Assembly: GCF_003634775.1 (NCBI RefSeq)
Contig: NZ_RBXB01000002.1
Span: 310,001-374,000 of the forward strand
Origin: Chryseobacterium defluvii
GTDB taxonomy: Bacteria; Bacteroidota; Bacteroidia; Flavobacteriales; Weeksellaceae
Length of the DNA stretch: 64,000 nucleotides
Direction: 5' to 3'
The first letter of the stretch is position 1; each line of letters begins with the position of its first letter. The notes under the pieces were generated by a model that ran no database searches, was not told the origin of the DNA, and saw nothing but the letters and a program-made list of their open reading frames with translations. The position numbers were made by a program, and so were the translations under genes. Of the stretch, positions 57,008-64,000 are shown one piece after another.

Positions 57008-58057
57008 ATGAATTTGAATCCAAAATTTCCACTTTATTTACCGGGAGTAAAGAACAATGACAATGATAATGTTTCCATCATTGGGGCAAATCTTCGTGAA
57101 GATGTTACCAACTTAGGGTATTTTGTTTCCTGTAACGGAAGTATTGAAATAAAAATACAGAACGATTATCCTACTAAAGAATATTCTTCCTTTTCAGATA
57201 TTTTAAAGAAGTTTATCCAGGATAACCAGTTGGAAAATGTAAAGAGACTGGGAATGGCAGTTCCCGGACCTGTGCTTGACGGTAAAAGCAGCCCTTCAAG
57301 ATTGGGCTGGAACTTAGATGTAGAAGAGTTCAAAAGAGATTTCGGGTTTGAAAACGTATATATGCTTAATGACCTTGAAGCTTCTGCTTACGGAATGAGC
57401 CTTCTTCAGGACAGTGATCTGGAACCTATTTACACAAGCGGACATCTGGAAAAAGGAAATGTAGCTATTTTGGCACCGGGTAACGGATTGGGGGAAGCGG
57501 GATATTTCTTTGACGGGAAATACCTGAGACCTTTTGCTACGGAAGGAGGGCACTCCGAATTTTCTCCTAGAACCAATGTAGAGGTTGAATTCTATCAGTT
57601 CCTTAATAATATTTACGGAATTGTAAGCTGGGAAAATGTACTATCTAAAACAGGCTTGTTTAATATTTACCGATTCCTGAGAGATGTCAAAAGGCATCCG
57701 GAACCCGAAGGTCTCGGTGAGCGTCTTTCTAACGGAAACTTCGTTCAGGAGTTATACAAAGCGGCTGTTGAAGATGATGTGCTGATCTGTAAAATTGCAC
57801 TGGATACCTTCATTGAGTTTTTAGCGAGGGAAACCAATAACTTAACATTAAAGCTGAAAGCTACCGGTGGTCTTCTGATTTCAGGGGATATCCCACAAAT
57901 CATCAAAGATTATATTGATAAAGAAAGATTTTATGAAAAGTTCAAGATAAGTGATAAAATGGAGAACATGCTCCGCAATATCCCGATTTATCTGATCAAG
58001 AGTGATCATACGGGACTGAACGGTGCGGCGCTGTATGCAGCTTATCCTCAGGAATAA
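57008..58057 (+). CDS. glk: Glucokinase family protein
   Basis: 349 residues from ATG 57008. Glucokinase (PF02685-type) motifs are present: MAVPGPV, L-G-W-N-L-D, LNDLEASAYG (sugar-binding N-D), LAPGNGLGEAGYF and EGGHSEFSPR. The usual N-terminal phosphate motif D-I-G-G-T-K/N is replaced by I-I-G-A-N-L-R-E-D-V-T. It would phosphorylate glucose with ATP, but the altered motif leaves catalytic activity open. A strong terminator follows. Confidence 0.82.
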   Translation: MNLNPKFPLYLPGVKNNDNDNVSIIGANLREDVTNLGYFVSCNGSIEIKIQNDYPTKEYSSFSDILKKFIQDNQLENVKRLGMAVPGPVLDGKSSPSRLGWNLDVEEFKRDFGFENVYMLNDLEASAYGMSLLQDSDLEPIYTSGHLEKGNVAILAPGNGLGEAGYFFDGKYLRPFATEGGHSEFSPRTNVEVEFYQFLNNIYGIVSWENVLSKTGLFNIYRFLRDVKRHPEPEGLGERLSNGNFVQELYKAAVEDDVLICKIALDTFIEFLARETNNLTLKLKATGGLLISGDIPQIIKDYIDKERFYEKFKISDKMENMLRNIPIYLIKSDHTGLNGAALYAAYPQE

Positions 58058-58060
58058 AAA

Positions 58061-58087
58061 GAGGCTCCGGTTTGCCGGGGCTTTTTT
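58061..58087 (+). terminator. Rho-independent terminator after glucokinase
   Basis: A GC-rich stem (GGCTCCGG / CCGGGGCT with a G-T pair) and loop TTTG are followed by TTTTTT. Confidence 0.88.
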
Positions 58088-58156
58088 AATGATATTATTC
58101 ATAAAAAGAATTGTTTTTATTGATATACATCAACGAAATCTATCAAAGAAGATAAC

Positions 58157-58164
58157 TACATTTG
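58157..58164 (+). promoter_or_regulatory. -7 element of the first YceI gene
   Basis: TACATTTG matches TANNTTTG, 36 bases before the ATG at 58200. Confidence 0.6.
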
Positions 58165-58199
58165 CATCATTAACTAACAAAGTAAATAACTTATTCTAC

Positions 58200-58766
58200 A
58201 TGAAAAAAATATTATTATTAGCTGTATTAGCTGGAGGTTTAGCTTTTGGACAATCAAAAAAAGTAGTAGCATCCGATGTTCACTGGTGGGGATATAAAGT
58301 TGCGAAATCTGAAGCAAGTTCTCATGACGGGACTGTAAAAGTAAAGTCCGGGAATATGGTAATGAAAGGAAACCAGTTGGTTGGAGGTACTTTTGTTTTG
58401 GATATGACTTCCATTAATGCAACTGATCTTACAGGAGAATATCAGGCAAAATTGAACGGGCATCTTAAAAACGGAGATTTCTTCGAAGTGGAAAAGCACC
58501 CGACAGCAACTTTCAAAATTACTTCTGTAAAGAAAAATAATGATAAAATTTACAACAGCCTTGTAACAGGAGATTTAACAGTGAAAGGAAAAACAAACTC
58601 TGTTACCTTCCCTGCAAAGGTTTCTTACAGCAAGGGAGTGGTAAGTTTAGTATCCAATAAATTCACGATCGACAGACAGAAATTTGATGTTACGTATAAG
58701 TCTACCATGCAGGATGTATTTTTGAAAGATGACATCGATATGCTTGTAAAGGTAACGGCTAAATAA
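58200..58766 (+). CDS. YceI-like family protein, copy 1
   Basis: 188 residues from ATG 58200. A signal peptide (MKKILLLAVLAGGLAFGQ) precedes a YceI lipocalin-like barrel: S-D-V-H-W-W-G-Y-K-V-A-K-S-E-A-S-S-H, F-V-L-D-M-T-S-I, D-F-F-E-V-E-K-H-P-T-A-T-F and L-T-V-K-G-K-T. YceI proteins bind isoprenoid-type lipids in the periplasm. A second copy follows with its own promoter. Further in-frame upstream sequence is not protein-like. Confidence 0.92.
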   Translation: MKKILLLAVLAGGLAFGQSKKVVASDVHWWGYKVAKSEASSHDGTVKVKSGNMVMKGNQLVGGTFVLDMTSINATDLTGEYQAKLNGHLKNGDFFEVEKHPTATFKITSVKKNNDKIYNSLVTGDLTVKGKTNSVTFPAKVSYSKGVVSLVSNKFTIDRQKFDVTYKSTMQDVFLKDDIDMLVKVTAK

Positions 58767-58787
58767 TTTAACCAAAAAAAGATTAGT

Positions 58788-58818
58788 AAAAGTGTAGAAG
58801 TTCTACACTTTTTTTTAT
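58788..58818 (+). terminator. Rho-independent terminator between the YceI genes
   Basis: A perfect stem (AAAGTGTAG / CTACACTTT) is followed by eight T. Its T run merges into the promoter of the next gene. Confidence 0.88.
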
Positions 58819-58823
58819 TTTTG
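58816..58823 (+). promoter_or_regulatory. -7 element of the second YceI gene
   Basis: TATTTTTG matches TANNTTTG. It overlaps the tail of the preceding terminator, 21 bases before the ATG at 58845. Confidence 0.55.
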
Positions 58824-58844
58824 TTGAATTGTAAATAAAAAAGA

Positions 58845-59471
58845 ATGAAAAGATTACTATTGTTTGCTATGATGTGTGTGAGCATATCATTTACTTATGC
58901 TCAGAAGAAATTTGATAAGGTTTCTAAAGTGACTTCATCTGAAATCAGATGGTGGGGATATAAGGTTGTAAAGGCAGAAGCATCCTCGCATTCAGGTACC
59001 GTAAAGTTAAAAAGCGGTAAGTTCAATTTTGATAAAACTGTTCTTGTAGACGGTGAGTTCATCATTGATATGAGAAGTATAATGGCAGGAGATGTTTCTG
59101 AGGAAGATCAGATAAAACTGACCAATGAGCTTAAAAGCACTAATTTTTTTGAAGTAAAAAAATTCCCGATAGCTAAGTTCCACTTAACTAAAATTATCCC
59201 TTTAGCGAATAGTGAGTACAATTCTACGGTATATGGAGATATCACGATCAAAGGAGTGAGAAAAACCATTTCTTTCCCGGCTAACGTTTACGTTACCCAA
59301 TTTACCGTGGTTGTTGAGTCTGCTAAATTCTCATTAAACAGAAGGGACTTTAAAGTATTTTACCAGTCTTCATTGAAAGATTATTTCATTAAGAATGAAA
59401 TGGATTTCCAGTTCAGAGTTTCTACGGAGAAGTTAGATAACGAAAACAGAGTTCCTGCAAAGAAAAAATAA
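58845..59471 (+). CDS. YceI-like family protein, copy 2
   Basis: 208 residues. A signal peptide (MCVSISFTYAQ) precedes a YceI domain clearly paralogous to the first: S-E-I-R-W-W-G-Y-K-V-V-K-A-E-A-S-S-H, F-I-I-D-M-R-S-I, N-F-F-E-V-K-K-F-P and I-T-I-K-G-V-R-K. A ~20-residue charged tail (STEKLDNENRVPAKKK) is extra. It probably binds a similar lipid. Independent promoters suggest the two copies can be controlled separately. Confidence 0.92.
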   Translation: MKRLLLFAMMCVSISFTYAQKKFDKVSKVTSSEIRWWGYKVVKAEASSHSGTVKLKSGKFNFDKTVLVDGEFIIDMRSIMAGDVSEEDQIKLTNELKSTNFFEVKKFPIAKFHLTKIIPLANSEYNSTVYGDITIKGVRKTISFPANVYVTQFTVVVESAKFSLNRRDFKVFYQSSLKDYFIKNEMDFQFRVSTEKLDNENRVPAKKK

Positions 59472-59494
59472 GCACTGCTTTTTAGAATAATTCA

Positions 59495-59528
59495 ATGGAT
59501 GTCTTTTTTAAGATATCCATTTTTTTTT
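59495..59528 (+). terminator. Rho-independent terminator after the second YceI gene
   Basis: Stem ATGGATGTCTT / AAGATATCCAT with one mismatch and a TTTT loop is followed by TTTTTTTT. Confidence 0.85.
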
Positions 59529-59539
59529 ATTTTAGTAAA

Positions 59540-60181
59540 ATGAAGATTTATATTGTAAGCGGACTTGGAGCAGATTTTAAAGTGCTGGAAAAAATACAGT
59601 TTCCCGATCAGTACGAAATTGTATTCTTAGACTGGCTTATTCCCCAAAAAGATGAGCGGTTGTATACCTATGTGGAAAGAATGGCTGAAAGAATTGATTC
59701 TTCTGAACCTTTTTGCCTTTTAGGGTATTCTTTTGGCGGGATTATGGTGCAGGAAATTCATAAACTAAAGCCTGCCGAAAAGGTAGTCATTCTGGGAAGT
59801 ATAAAATCTGATAAAGAAAAATCAAAACTGATCAGAGCCGGAGAACTCACAAGAATTCCTAAAATAGTTCCGGTGAGCTTTTTCAACGACAGGACAACCA
59901 ATATTTATTCTGTGGTAAGAAAGTTCTTTGATCCCAAAAACCCAAGAGTTCTGCAATATTTCAGAGTCAGGGATCCTTATTACCTGAAATGGTCCATAGA
60001 AAAGATCTCGGATTGGAAATACGAAGAAAATCCTGAGGTGATCCAGATATTGGGAGACAGGGATATTGTATTTCCCTTAAAAAACTCTAAACCCAATTAT
60101 GTGGTGAAAGGGGGGACTCATCTTTTTCCGGCAACAAAATATAAAGAAGTATCTAAAATTTTAGGGGATATATTTAAATAA
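59540..60181 (+). CDS. Alpha/beta hydrolase
   Basis: 213 residues from ATG 59540; an in-frame ATG at 59495 lies inside the terminator. The fold is supported by I-Y-I-V-S-G-L-G-A-D, the nucleophile elbow G-Y-S-F-G-G (Ser), a late D-R-D-I-V-F-P and a His near the end (K-G-G-T-H-L-F-P), which give a Ser-Asp-His triad. No lid domain is obvious. The substrate is unknown. No operon partner. Confidence 0.85.
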   Translation: MKIYIVSGLGADFKVLEKIQFPDQYEIVFLDWLIPQKDERLYTYVERMAERIDSSEPFCLLGYSFGGIMVQEIHKLKPAEKVVILGSIKSDKEKSKLIRAGELTRIPKIVPVSFFNDRTTNIYSVVRKFFDPKNPRVLQYFRVRDPYYLKWSIEKISDWKYEENPEVIQILGDRDIVFPLKNSKPNYVVKGGTHLFPATKYKEVSKILGDIFK

Positions 60182-60258
60182 ATAGAATTTTATATTTAAA
60201 TCATTGTTAAAATTTAGGGGTTGTTGTTTGAAAATTTAATTTTTATAAAATTTATGTT

Positions 60259-60266
60259 TACTTTTG
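60259..60266 (+). promoter_or_regulatory. -7 element of the ammonium transporter gene
   Basis: TACTTTTG matches TANNTTTG. It overlaps a TTG at 60264 that could be misread as a start; the ATG at 60288 is downstream. Confidence 0.6.
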
Positions 60267-60287
60267 ATAGGGTTAAATATAAATGAT

Positions 60288-61631
60288 ATGACTTTAGGTT
60301 TAAAATGGATAGTCTCATTTGCTATCATCGCTCTTGTTGCCATTGGAGGTTTATTCTGGAGCCCCATCGTTGATTTTCCTAATACAGGAGCATTTTTAAG
60401 CGAAGATAAAATCGTTGGTGCCGATGTGGCCTGGATTCTGGCTGCTGCAGGTCTCGTCCTGCTAATGACTCCCGGTCTCTCATTCTTCTATGGCGGAATG
60501 GTGGGAAAGAAAAATGTAATTTCTACCATGTTACAGAGCTTTATAGCGTTAGGAGTCATATCTATTCTGTGGGTGGTTATCGGTTTTTCACTTTCTTTTG
60601 GAGATTCTTTAGGGTTTGAGGTGAACGGTGTTCATTACGGGATCATTGGAAATCCCCTGAGCTATCCTTTTTTCAGCGGAGTAGGCGTTTTACCGCATAA
60701 AATGATGGCTTCTACCATCCCTTTTGTGCTTTTTGCCCTGTTTCAGATGAAATTTGCGGTGATTACCCCGGCTTTGATTACCGGATCTTTCGCAGAACGT
60801 GTCCGTTTCATTTCCTATCTTTTATTCATGGTGCTTTTCAGTATTTTTATTTATACACCCCTTTGCCATATGGTGTGGCATCCGGATGGACTTCTTAATA
60901 CATATTTCGGGGTAAAAGACTTTGCGGGCGGTACCGTAGTGCATATGAGTGCCGGATTTGCCGCATTAGCGGGAGCATTGGTTTTAGGGAACCGGAAAAA
61001 TCCACATCATGAACCTTCTAATATTCCTTATGTGCTTTTAGGTACAGGAATGCTTTGGTTCGGATGGTTTGGGTTTAATGCGGGATCGGCATTAAGTGCC
61101 AATGCAACGGCAGCCATGGCGTTTGGAACCACAACTATTGCTTCTGCTTCTGCCATGATGACCTATATATTTTTTGACAGAATCAACAGAAGAAAGATTT
61201 CTGCGCTGGGAGCATGTATTGGTGCTGTAGTCGGTTTGGTTGCCATTACACCGGGCTGTGGTTTTGTAACTATTCCTGAAAGCCTTTTTATAGGATTTAT
61301 TTCGGCAATTGTTTCTAATATAATGGTAAACTGGAAAGCCTTAAAGAAAATTGACGATACATTAGATGTCTTTGCCTGCCATGGAGTAGGAGGAATTATG
61401 GGAATGATATTGACTGCTATTTTTGCCCATGGAGAGAATGCAAGCCTTCTTCACGGTGGACTTGAAGTATTTGCCCATCACATGATGGCTTTGATCCTGG
61501 TTTCTCTTTTTGCGTTTTTCGGCTCATTACTTTTGTATAAAATTACCAATTCAATCATCACCTTAAGAGTCTCCGAAGAATCTGAAAATATGGGGCTTGA
61601 CCTTTCACAACATGAAGAAAGCCTGAATTAG
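60288..61631 (+). CDS. amt: Ammonium transporter (Amt family)
   Basis: 447 residues from ATG 60288. About eleven membrane segments. Amt signatures: PGLSFFYGGMVGKKNVISTM, F-A-G-G-T-V-V-H-M-S-A-G-F-A-A-L (first pore His), GMLWFGWFGFNAGSAL, G-V-G-G-I-M-G-M-I and a later H-H-M-M. A short cytoplasmic tail (E-S-E-N-M-G-L-D-L-S-Q-H) follows the last segment. No glnK/PII gene is adjacent. It imports ammonium across the inner membrane. Confidence 0.94.
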   Translation: MTLGLKWIVSFAIIALVAIGGLFWSPIVDFPNTGAFLSEDKIVGADVAWILAAAGLVLLMTPGLSFFYGGMVGKKNVISTMLQSFIALGVISILWVVIGFSLSFGDSLGFEVNGVHYGIIGNPLSYPFFSGVGVLPHKMMASTIPFVLFALFQMKFAVITPALITGSFAERVRFISYLLFMVLFSIFIYTPLCHMVWHPDGLLNTYFGVKDFAGGTVVHMSAGFAALAGALVLGNRKNPHHEPSNIPYVLLGTGMLWFGWFGFNAGSALSANATAAMAFGTTTIASASAMMTYIFFDRINRRKISALGACIGAVVGLVAITPGCGFVTIPESLFIGFISAIVSNIMVNWKALKKIDDTLDVFACHGVGGIMGMILTAIFAHGENASLLHGGLEVFAHHMMALILVSLFAFFGSLLLYKITNSIITLRVSEESENMGLDLSQHEESLN

Positions 61632-61636
61632 TAACA

Positions 61637-61669
61637 GAAAAAACAGGGCATAATGCGGATACCCTGTTT
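61637..61669 (-). terminator. Rho-independent terminator of the azoreductase gene
   Basis: Minus strand: the stem AAACAGGG / CCCTGTTT with a 13-base loop runs into TTTTTT. A weaker T run exists on the plus side for amt. Confidence 0.75.
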
Positions 61670-61685
61670 CAATTGGATTTCAAAA

Positions 61686-62309
61686 TTACTCAATAGAGGC
61701 AATAGTGTTAAAGATTGTTTTTTTTGACTCCTCGAATATTTCGCCACCAAATTCTTCATTATCCAATGAGAAAGTGGTGATATCTTTTACTCCCATAATT
61801 CCTAAAATATGTTGTAAGTAGGTTGTCTGGAAATTCATATGTCCGTTCTTTTCATTTTCCCCATATCCTGTGTCTCCTCTGCTTGACAGTATAAATGCTT
61901 TCTTATTTTCCAGCAGGCCTACATAGTCCCCATCCGGAAAACCAGACCTGAATTTCCAGGTTTCATTGATTCGCATGACCTGATCTATATAAGCTTTTAA
62001 GCCGGAAGGAATAGACCAGTTATACATGGGGGTACCAATGACATAGATATCATTTTCCTTAAGCTCTTTTATAAGCTGATCACTCAGCTCTAATTCTTTT
62101 TGGTTTTCTTCTGTTCTGTCTGACGGTTTTTTGAATGCTCCTGCGATCCAGGATTCATTAATGTTGGGGATAGTACTAATTCCGGTTTCTCTGTAAGTAA
62201 ATACATCAAGAGGGTGCTTGGCTTTCCAGTTTTCAACAAAAAGGTCGGTTAATCTTCTGCTGTAAGATCTTGTGTTTCTCACACTGGCATTAATAATCAA
62301 TATTTTCAT
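61686..62309 (-). CDS. azoR: FMN-dependent NADH-azoreductase / quinone oxidoreductase (AzoR-like)
   Basis: 207 residues, flavodoxin-like fold. The start K-I-L-I-I-N-A-S-V-R-N-T-R-S-Y-S-R-R-L fits the FMN phosphate loop. P-M-Y-N-W-S-I-P-S-G-L-K-A-Y-I-D is the AzoR signature, and L-S-S-R-G-D-T-G-Y follows. The enzyme reduces quinones and azo compounds with NAD(P)H. A Crp/Fnr-type regulator gene lies 59 bases upstream on the same strand and may control it. Confidence 0.9.
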   Translation of the reverse strand: MKILIINASVRNTRSYSRRLTDLFVENWKAKHPLDVFTYRETGISTIPNINESWIAGAFKKPSDRTEENQKELELSDQLIKELKENDIYVIGTPMYNWSIPSGLKAYIDQVMRINETWKFRSGFPDGDYVGLLENKKAFILSSRGDTGYGENEKNGHMNFQTTYLQHILGIMGVKDITTFSLDNEEFGGEIFEESKKTIFNTIASIE

Positions 62310-62368
62310 AATGGTAAATTGTATACCTCAAAATTCTTGATAATTAAGTCCGGAAAAATTGATCTAGT

Positions 62369-62950
62369 TCAAGATGATTTATTTTTTTTTTTTTTGATCC
62401 TGCTGATAAATTCTGCTGAGACTCCTAAATAAGAAGCGATTAAATACTGTGGAACTTTGGCGGCTATATCGGGATAGGACTCCAGGAAATAAAGGTATTT
62501 CTGTTCAGCCTTATACATATTATTAAATACAATTCTTTTCTCCAGTGTTCCAAGGTATCCTTCTAAAATAATTCTAAAATACCTTTCCAGGGAAGGTATT
62601 TCTTGCAGCAGTTTTTGAAAAGAGCTATAACTGATCTGTAAAAGAGTGGTTTTCTCTATTGCCTGTATGTTATACATAGAGGCTTTTTGTCTGGAAAAGC
62701 TATGGATATCGGTTGCCCACCAATCATCAATAGCTAAAAAAAGAATTTCTTCATTACCGTTTTCAGGATTGATGCAGAAAGCTTTTAAAGCACCGGATAC
62801 CACATAATTGTCATAGCGGCAGATATCGCCATTTCTTAAAAGAAATTCACCTTTTTCCAAAGTCTTTTCTGTCCACAGGTTTTTAAAACCCGAAATTTCC
62901 TCCGGACTCAATCTGACATGCTGCGAAATATTTTTAATTAATGTTTCCAT
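62369..62950 (-). CDS. Crp/Fnr family transcriptional regulator
   Basis: 193 residues. A cyclic-nucleotide-binding-like beta-roll (G-E-F-L-L-R-N-G-D-I-C-R-Y, V-S-G-A-L-K-A-F) and a dimer helix precede a short HTH (V-P-Q-Y-L-I-A-S-Y-L-G-V-S-A-E-F-I-S-R-I). The C-terminus is K-K-K-K-N-K-S-S, coded by a 14-base A run (62382-62395 on this strand), so frame slippage would change the end. No Fe-S Cys cluster. It is adjacent to azoR and divergent from sdaA. Confidence 0.9.
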   Translation of the reverse strand: METLIKNISQHVRLSPEEISGFKNLWTEKTLEKGEFLLRNGDICRYDNYVVSGALKAFCINPENGNEEILFLAIDDWWATDIHSFSRQKASMYNIQAIEKTTLLQISYSSFQKLLQEIPSLERYFRIILEGYLGTLEKRIVFNNMYKAEQKYLYFLESYPDIAAKVPQYLIASYLGVSAEFISRIKKKKNKSS

Positions 62951-63106
62951 TCACAAGTATGAAAGTACAATGAGAATTTGTCAGGGTTAAAAAAAGAATA
63001 TTATTCACTGCTAATTTAAAAAATATAATTGTGAAATCTTATTTCTAATAAGTATGAATAGTTATTAATACCGGTTTTGGCTATACTGTTTATTAGATTT
63101 ATCATG

Positions 63107-63114
63107 TATCTTTG
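63107..63114 (+). promoter_or_regulatory. -7 element of the serine dehydratase gene
   Basis: TATCTTTG matches TANNTTTG, 25 bases before the ATG at 63139. Confidence 0.65.
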
Positions 63115-63138
63115 TATAAGCAAAATGAAGAACCATTT

Positions 63139-64000
63139 ATGGAGTCTATATCAGTTTTTGAAATCATTAAAGTAGGAATCGGCCCGTCCAGTTCGCATAC
63201 AATGGGGCCGTGGAATGCAGCCGCTGCATTTATCAGAATTCTTAATAGAGAAAGATCGGTTGCCGAGGTGAAAGAGGTTTTTCTTGAATTTTTCGGTTCC
63301 CTTGCCAAAACAGGCATCGGACATGGAACTGATATTGCCGGAATGCTTGGCTTGAATGGGGAAGATTTCAAAACAATAGATACCTCAAAAATCGATGAAA
63401 AAGTAGCAAGAATTAAGAATGACCAGATTCTTAATTTAGGAGGCGAAAAAGAGATCCCGTTTATCTACGGCCATCATTTGGTTCTGAATATGCAGAAATC
63501 CCTGGATTTTCACCCTAATGGAATGATTTTCAAGGCTATTTTTGAAGATGGAACTGAGCTTGTACAGGATTTTTATTCTGTAGGGGGAGGTTTCATTGCA
63601 AGCCAGGAAAAAAACTCTATCCAAAAACACTGCATACGTACATTATATCCTTGTCACCATGGTTCAGACATTGTAAAATATTGTGAGAAGCTTGGGTTAA
63701 AAAAGGTTTCGGATTTAATTTTAATGAATGAAGAAAGCTGGAGATCAAAGGAAGAAACCAGACAGGAAGCCCTTTATATCTGGCAACAGATCAAAGAATG
63801 CATTTATAAGGGCGTAAACAAAGAAGGGGTCCTTCCGGGAGGCCTGAATGTTACCCGAAGAGCGGCAGGAATCAACCGAAAGCTTTTAGGCGATAAGGTC
63901 TACAGAAATCTTGATGAATGGTTCCAACAGGTCGTAGATGCAGAAGAAAACTTTACCAATATCAATAAATGGATAGCATGCTTTGCGTTGGCTGTAAATG
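63139..64000 (+). CDS. sdaA: L-serine ammonia-lyase, 3' truncated by the window end
   Basis: ATG at 63139 and open to the last base (287 residues seen). The opening ESISVFEIIKVGIGPSSSHT plus M-G-P-W is the SdaA signature, followed by K-T-G-I-G-H-G-T-D, V-G-G-G-F and P-G-G-L-N-V-T-R-R-A-A-G. It is the single-chain iron-sulfur L-serine dehydratase, which makes pyruvate and ammonia; the Fe-S Cys cluster lies in the missing part. Divergent from the Crp/Fnr gene. Confidence 0.93.
   Translation, partial: MESISVFEIIKVGIGPSSSHTMGPWNAAAAFIRILNRERSVAEVKEVFLEFFGSLAKTGIGHGTDIAGMLGLNGEDFKTIDTSKIDEKVARIKNDQILNLGGEKEIPFIYGHHLVLNMQKSLDFHPNGMIFKAIFEDGTELVQDFYSVGGGFIASQEKNSIQKHCIRTLYPCHHGSDIVKYCEKLGLKKVSDLILMNEESWRSKEETRQEALYIWQQIKECIYKGVNKEGVLPGGLNVTRRAAGINRKLLGDKVYRNLDEWFQQVVDAEENFTNINKWIACFALAVN

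Overview
The window looks like a piece of a Bacteroidota chromosome, most likely Chryseobacterium or a close relative (Weeksellaceae). The grounds are the low GC content, many promoters with the Bacteroidota -7 element TANNTTTG, short untranslated leaders, and gene families typical of Flavobacteriia: OMP beta-barrel proteins, DUF1501/DUF1800 pairs, a TPR-LuxR regulator and double-glycine-leader micropeptides. No rRNA, CRISPR array, prophage or complete insertion sequence was seen. One tRNA (Leu, CAA) is present. Both window ends cut a gene.

Layout. 0-2.1 kb: end of a DUF2459 gene, an L,D-transpeptidase-like lipoprotein and a secreted protein. 2.2-8.2 kb: a compact carotenoid operon (MarR regulator, crtI, crtB, SRPBCC protein, crtZ, fused crtYcd, photolyase) whose promoter is overlapped by a perfect palindrome. 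8.2-12.1 kb: an ECF sigma/anti-sigma pair divergent from fasciclin and two ferritin-like genes. 12.2-13.7 kb: two cold-shock genes with a half-length DEAD-box protein. 14-24 kb: housekeeping and metabolic genes (GT14, KAS III, tRNA-Leu, MBL hydrolase, fRMsr, mgtE, rpsO) plus two tandem genes for tiny cysteine-rich peptides at 22.0-22.3 kb. 24-34.5 kb: pnp, a MarR/outer-membrane barrel operon, an ABC ATPase with a permease-M1 peptidase fusion, and a DUF2975/XRE pair.

35-44.4 kb is the most unusual region. It holds an RNA-repair-type cluster of RtcB ligase, two RlaP-like nucleotidyltransferases and a large protein with a TerD-like part. An AT-rich AAA ATPase/subtilisin-like protease pair, resembling the IetAS defence or toxin-antitoxin pair, sits inside it. 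The pair is arranged tail to tail, with stop codons sharing one TTAA. rtcB and both nucleotidyltransferase genes carry a related palindrome at the same distance from a promoter-like box. Three tandem hairpin repeats with compensating stem changes follow the rtcB stop codon.

44.5-51 kb is AT-rich accessory DNA: modular surface proteins, small HTH proteins, a TPR-LuxR regulator and a LysE exporter. 51.7-64 kb is more ordinary: HopJ, a WYL regulator, DUF1501/DUF1800, glucokinase, two YceI proteins, an ammonium transporter, azoreductase, a Crp/Fnr regulator and the start of serine dehydratase. A MITE-like repeat of about 180 bp recurs at least three times.

All family names come from reading motifs in the translated sequence. 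No database search was run.
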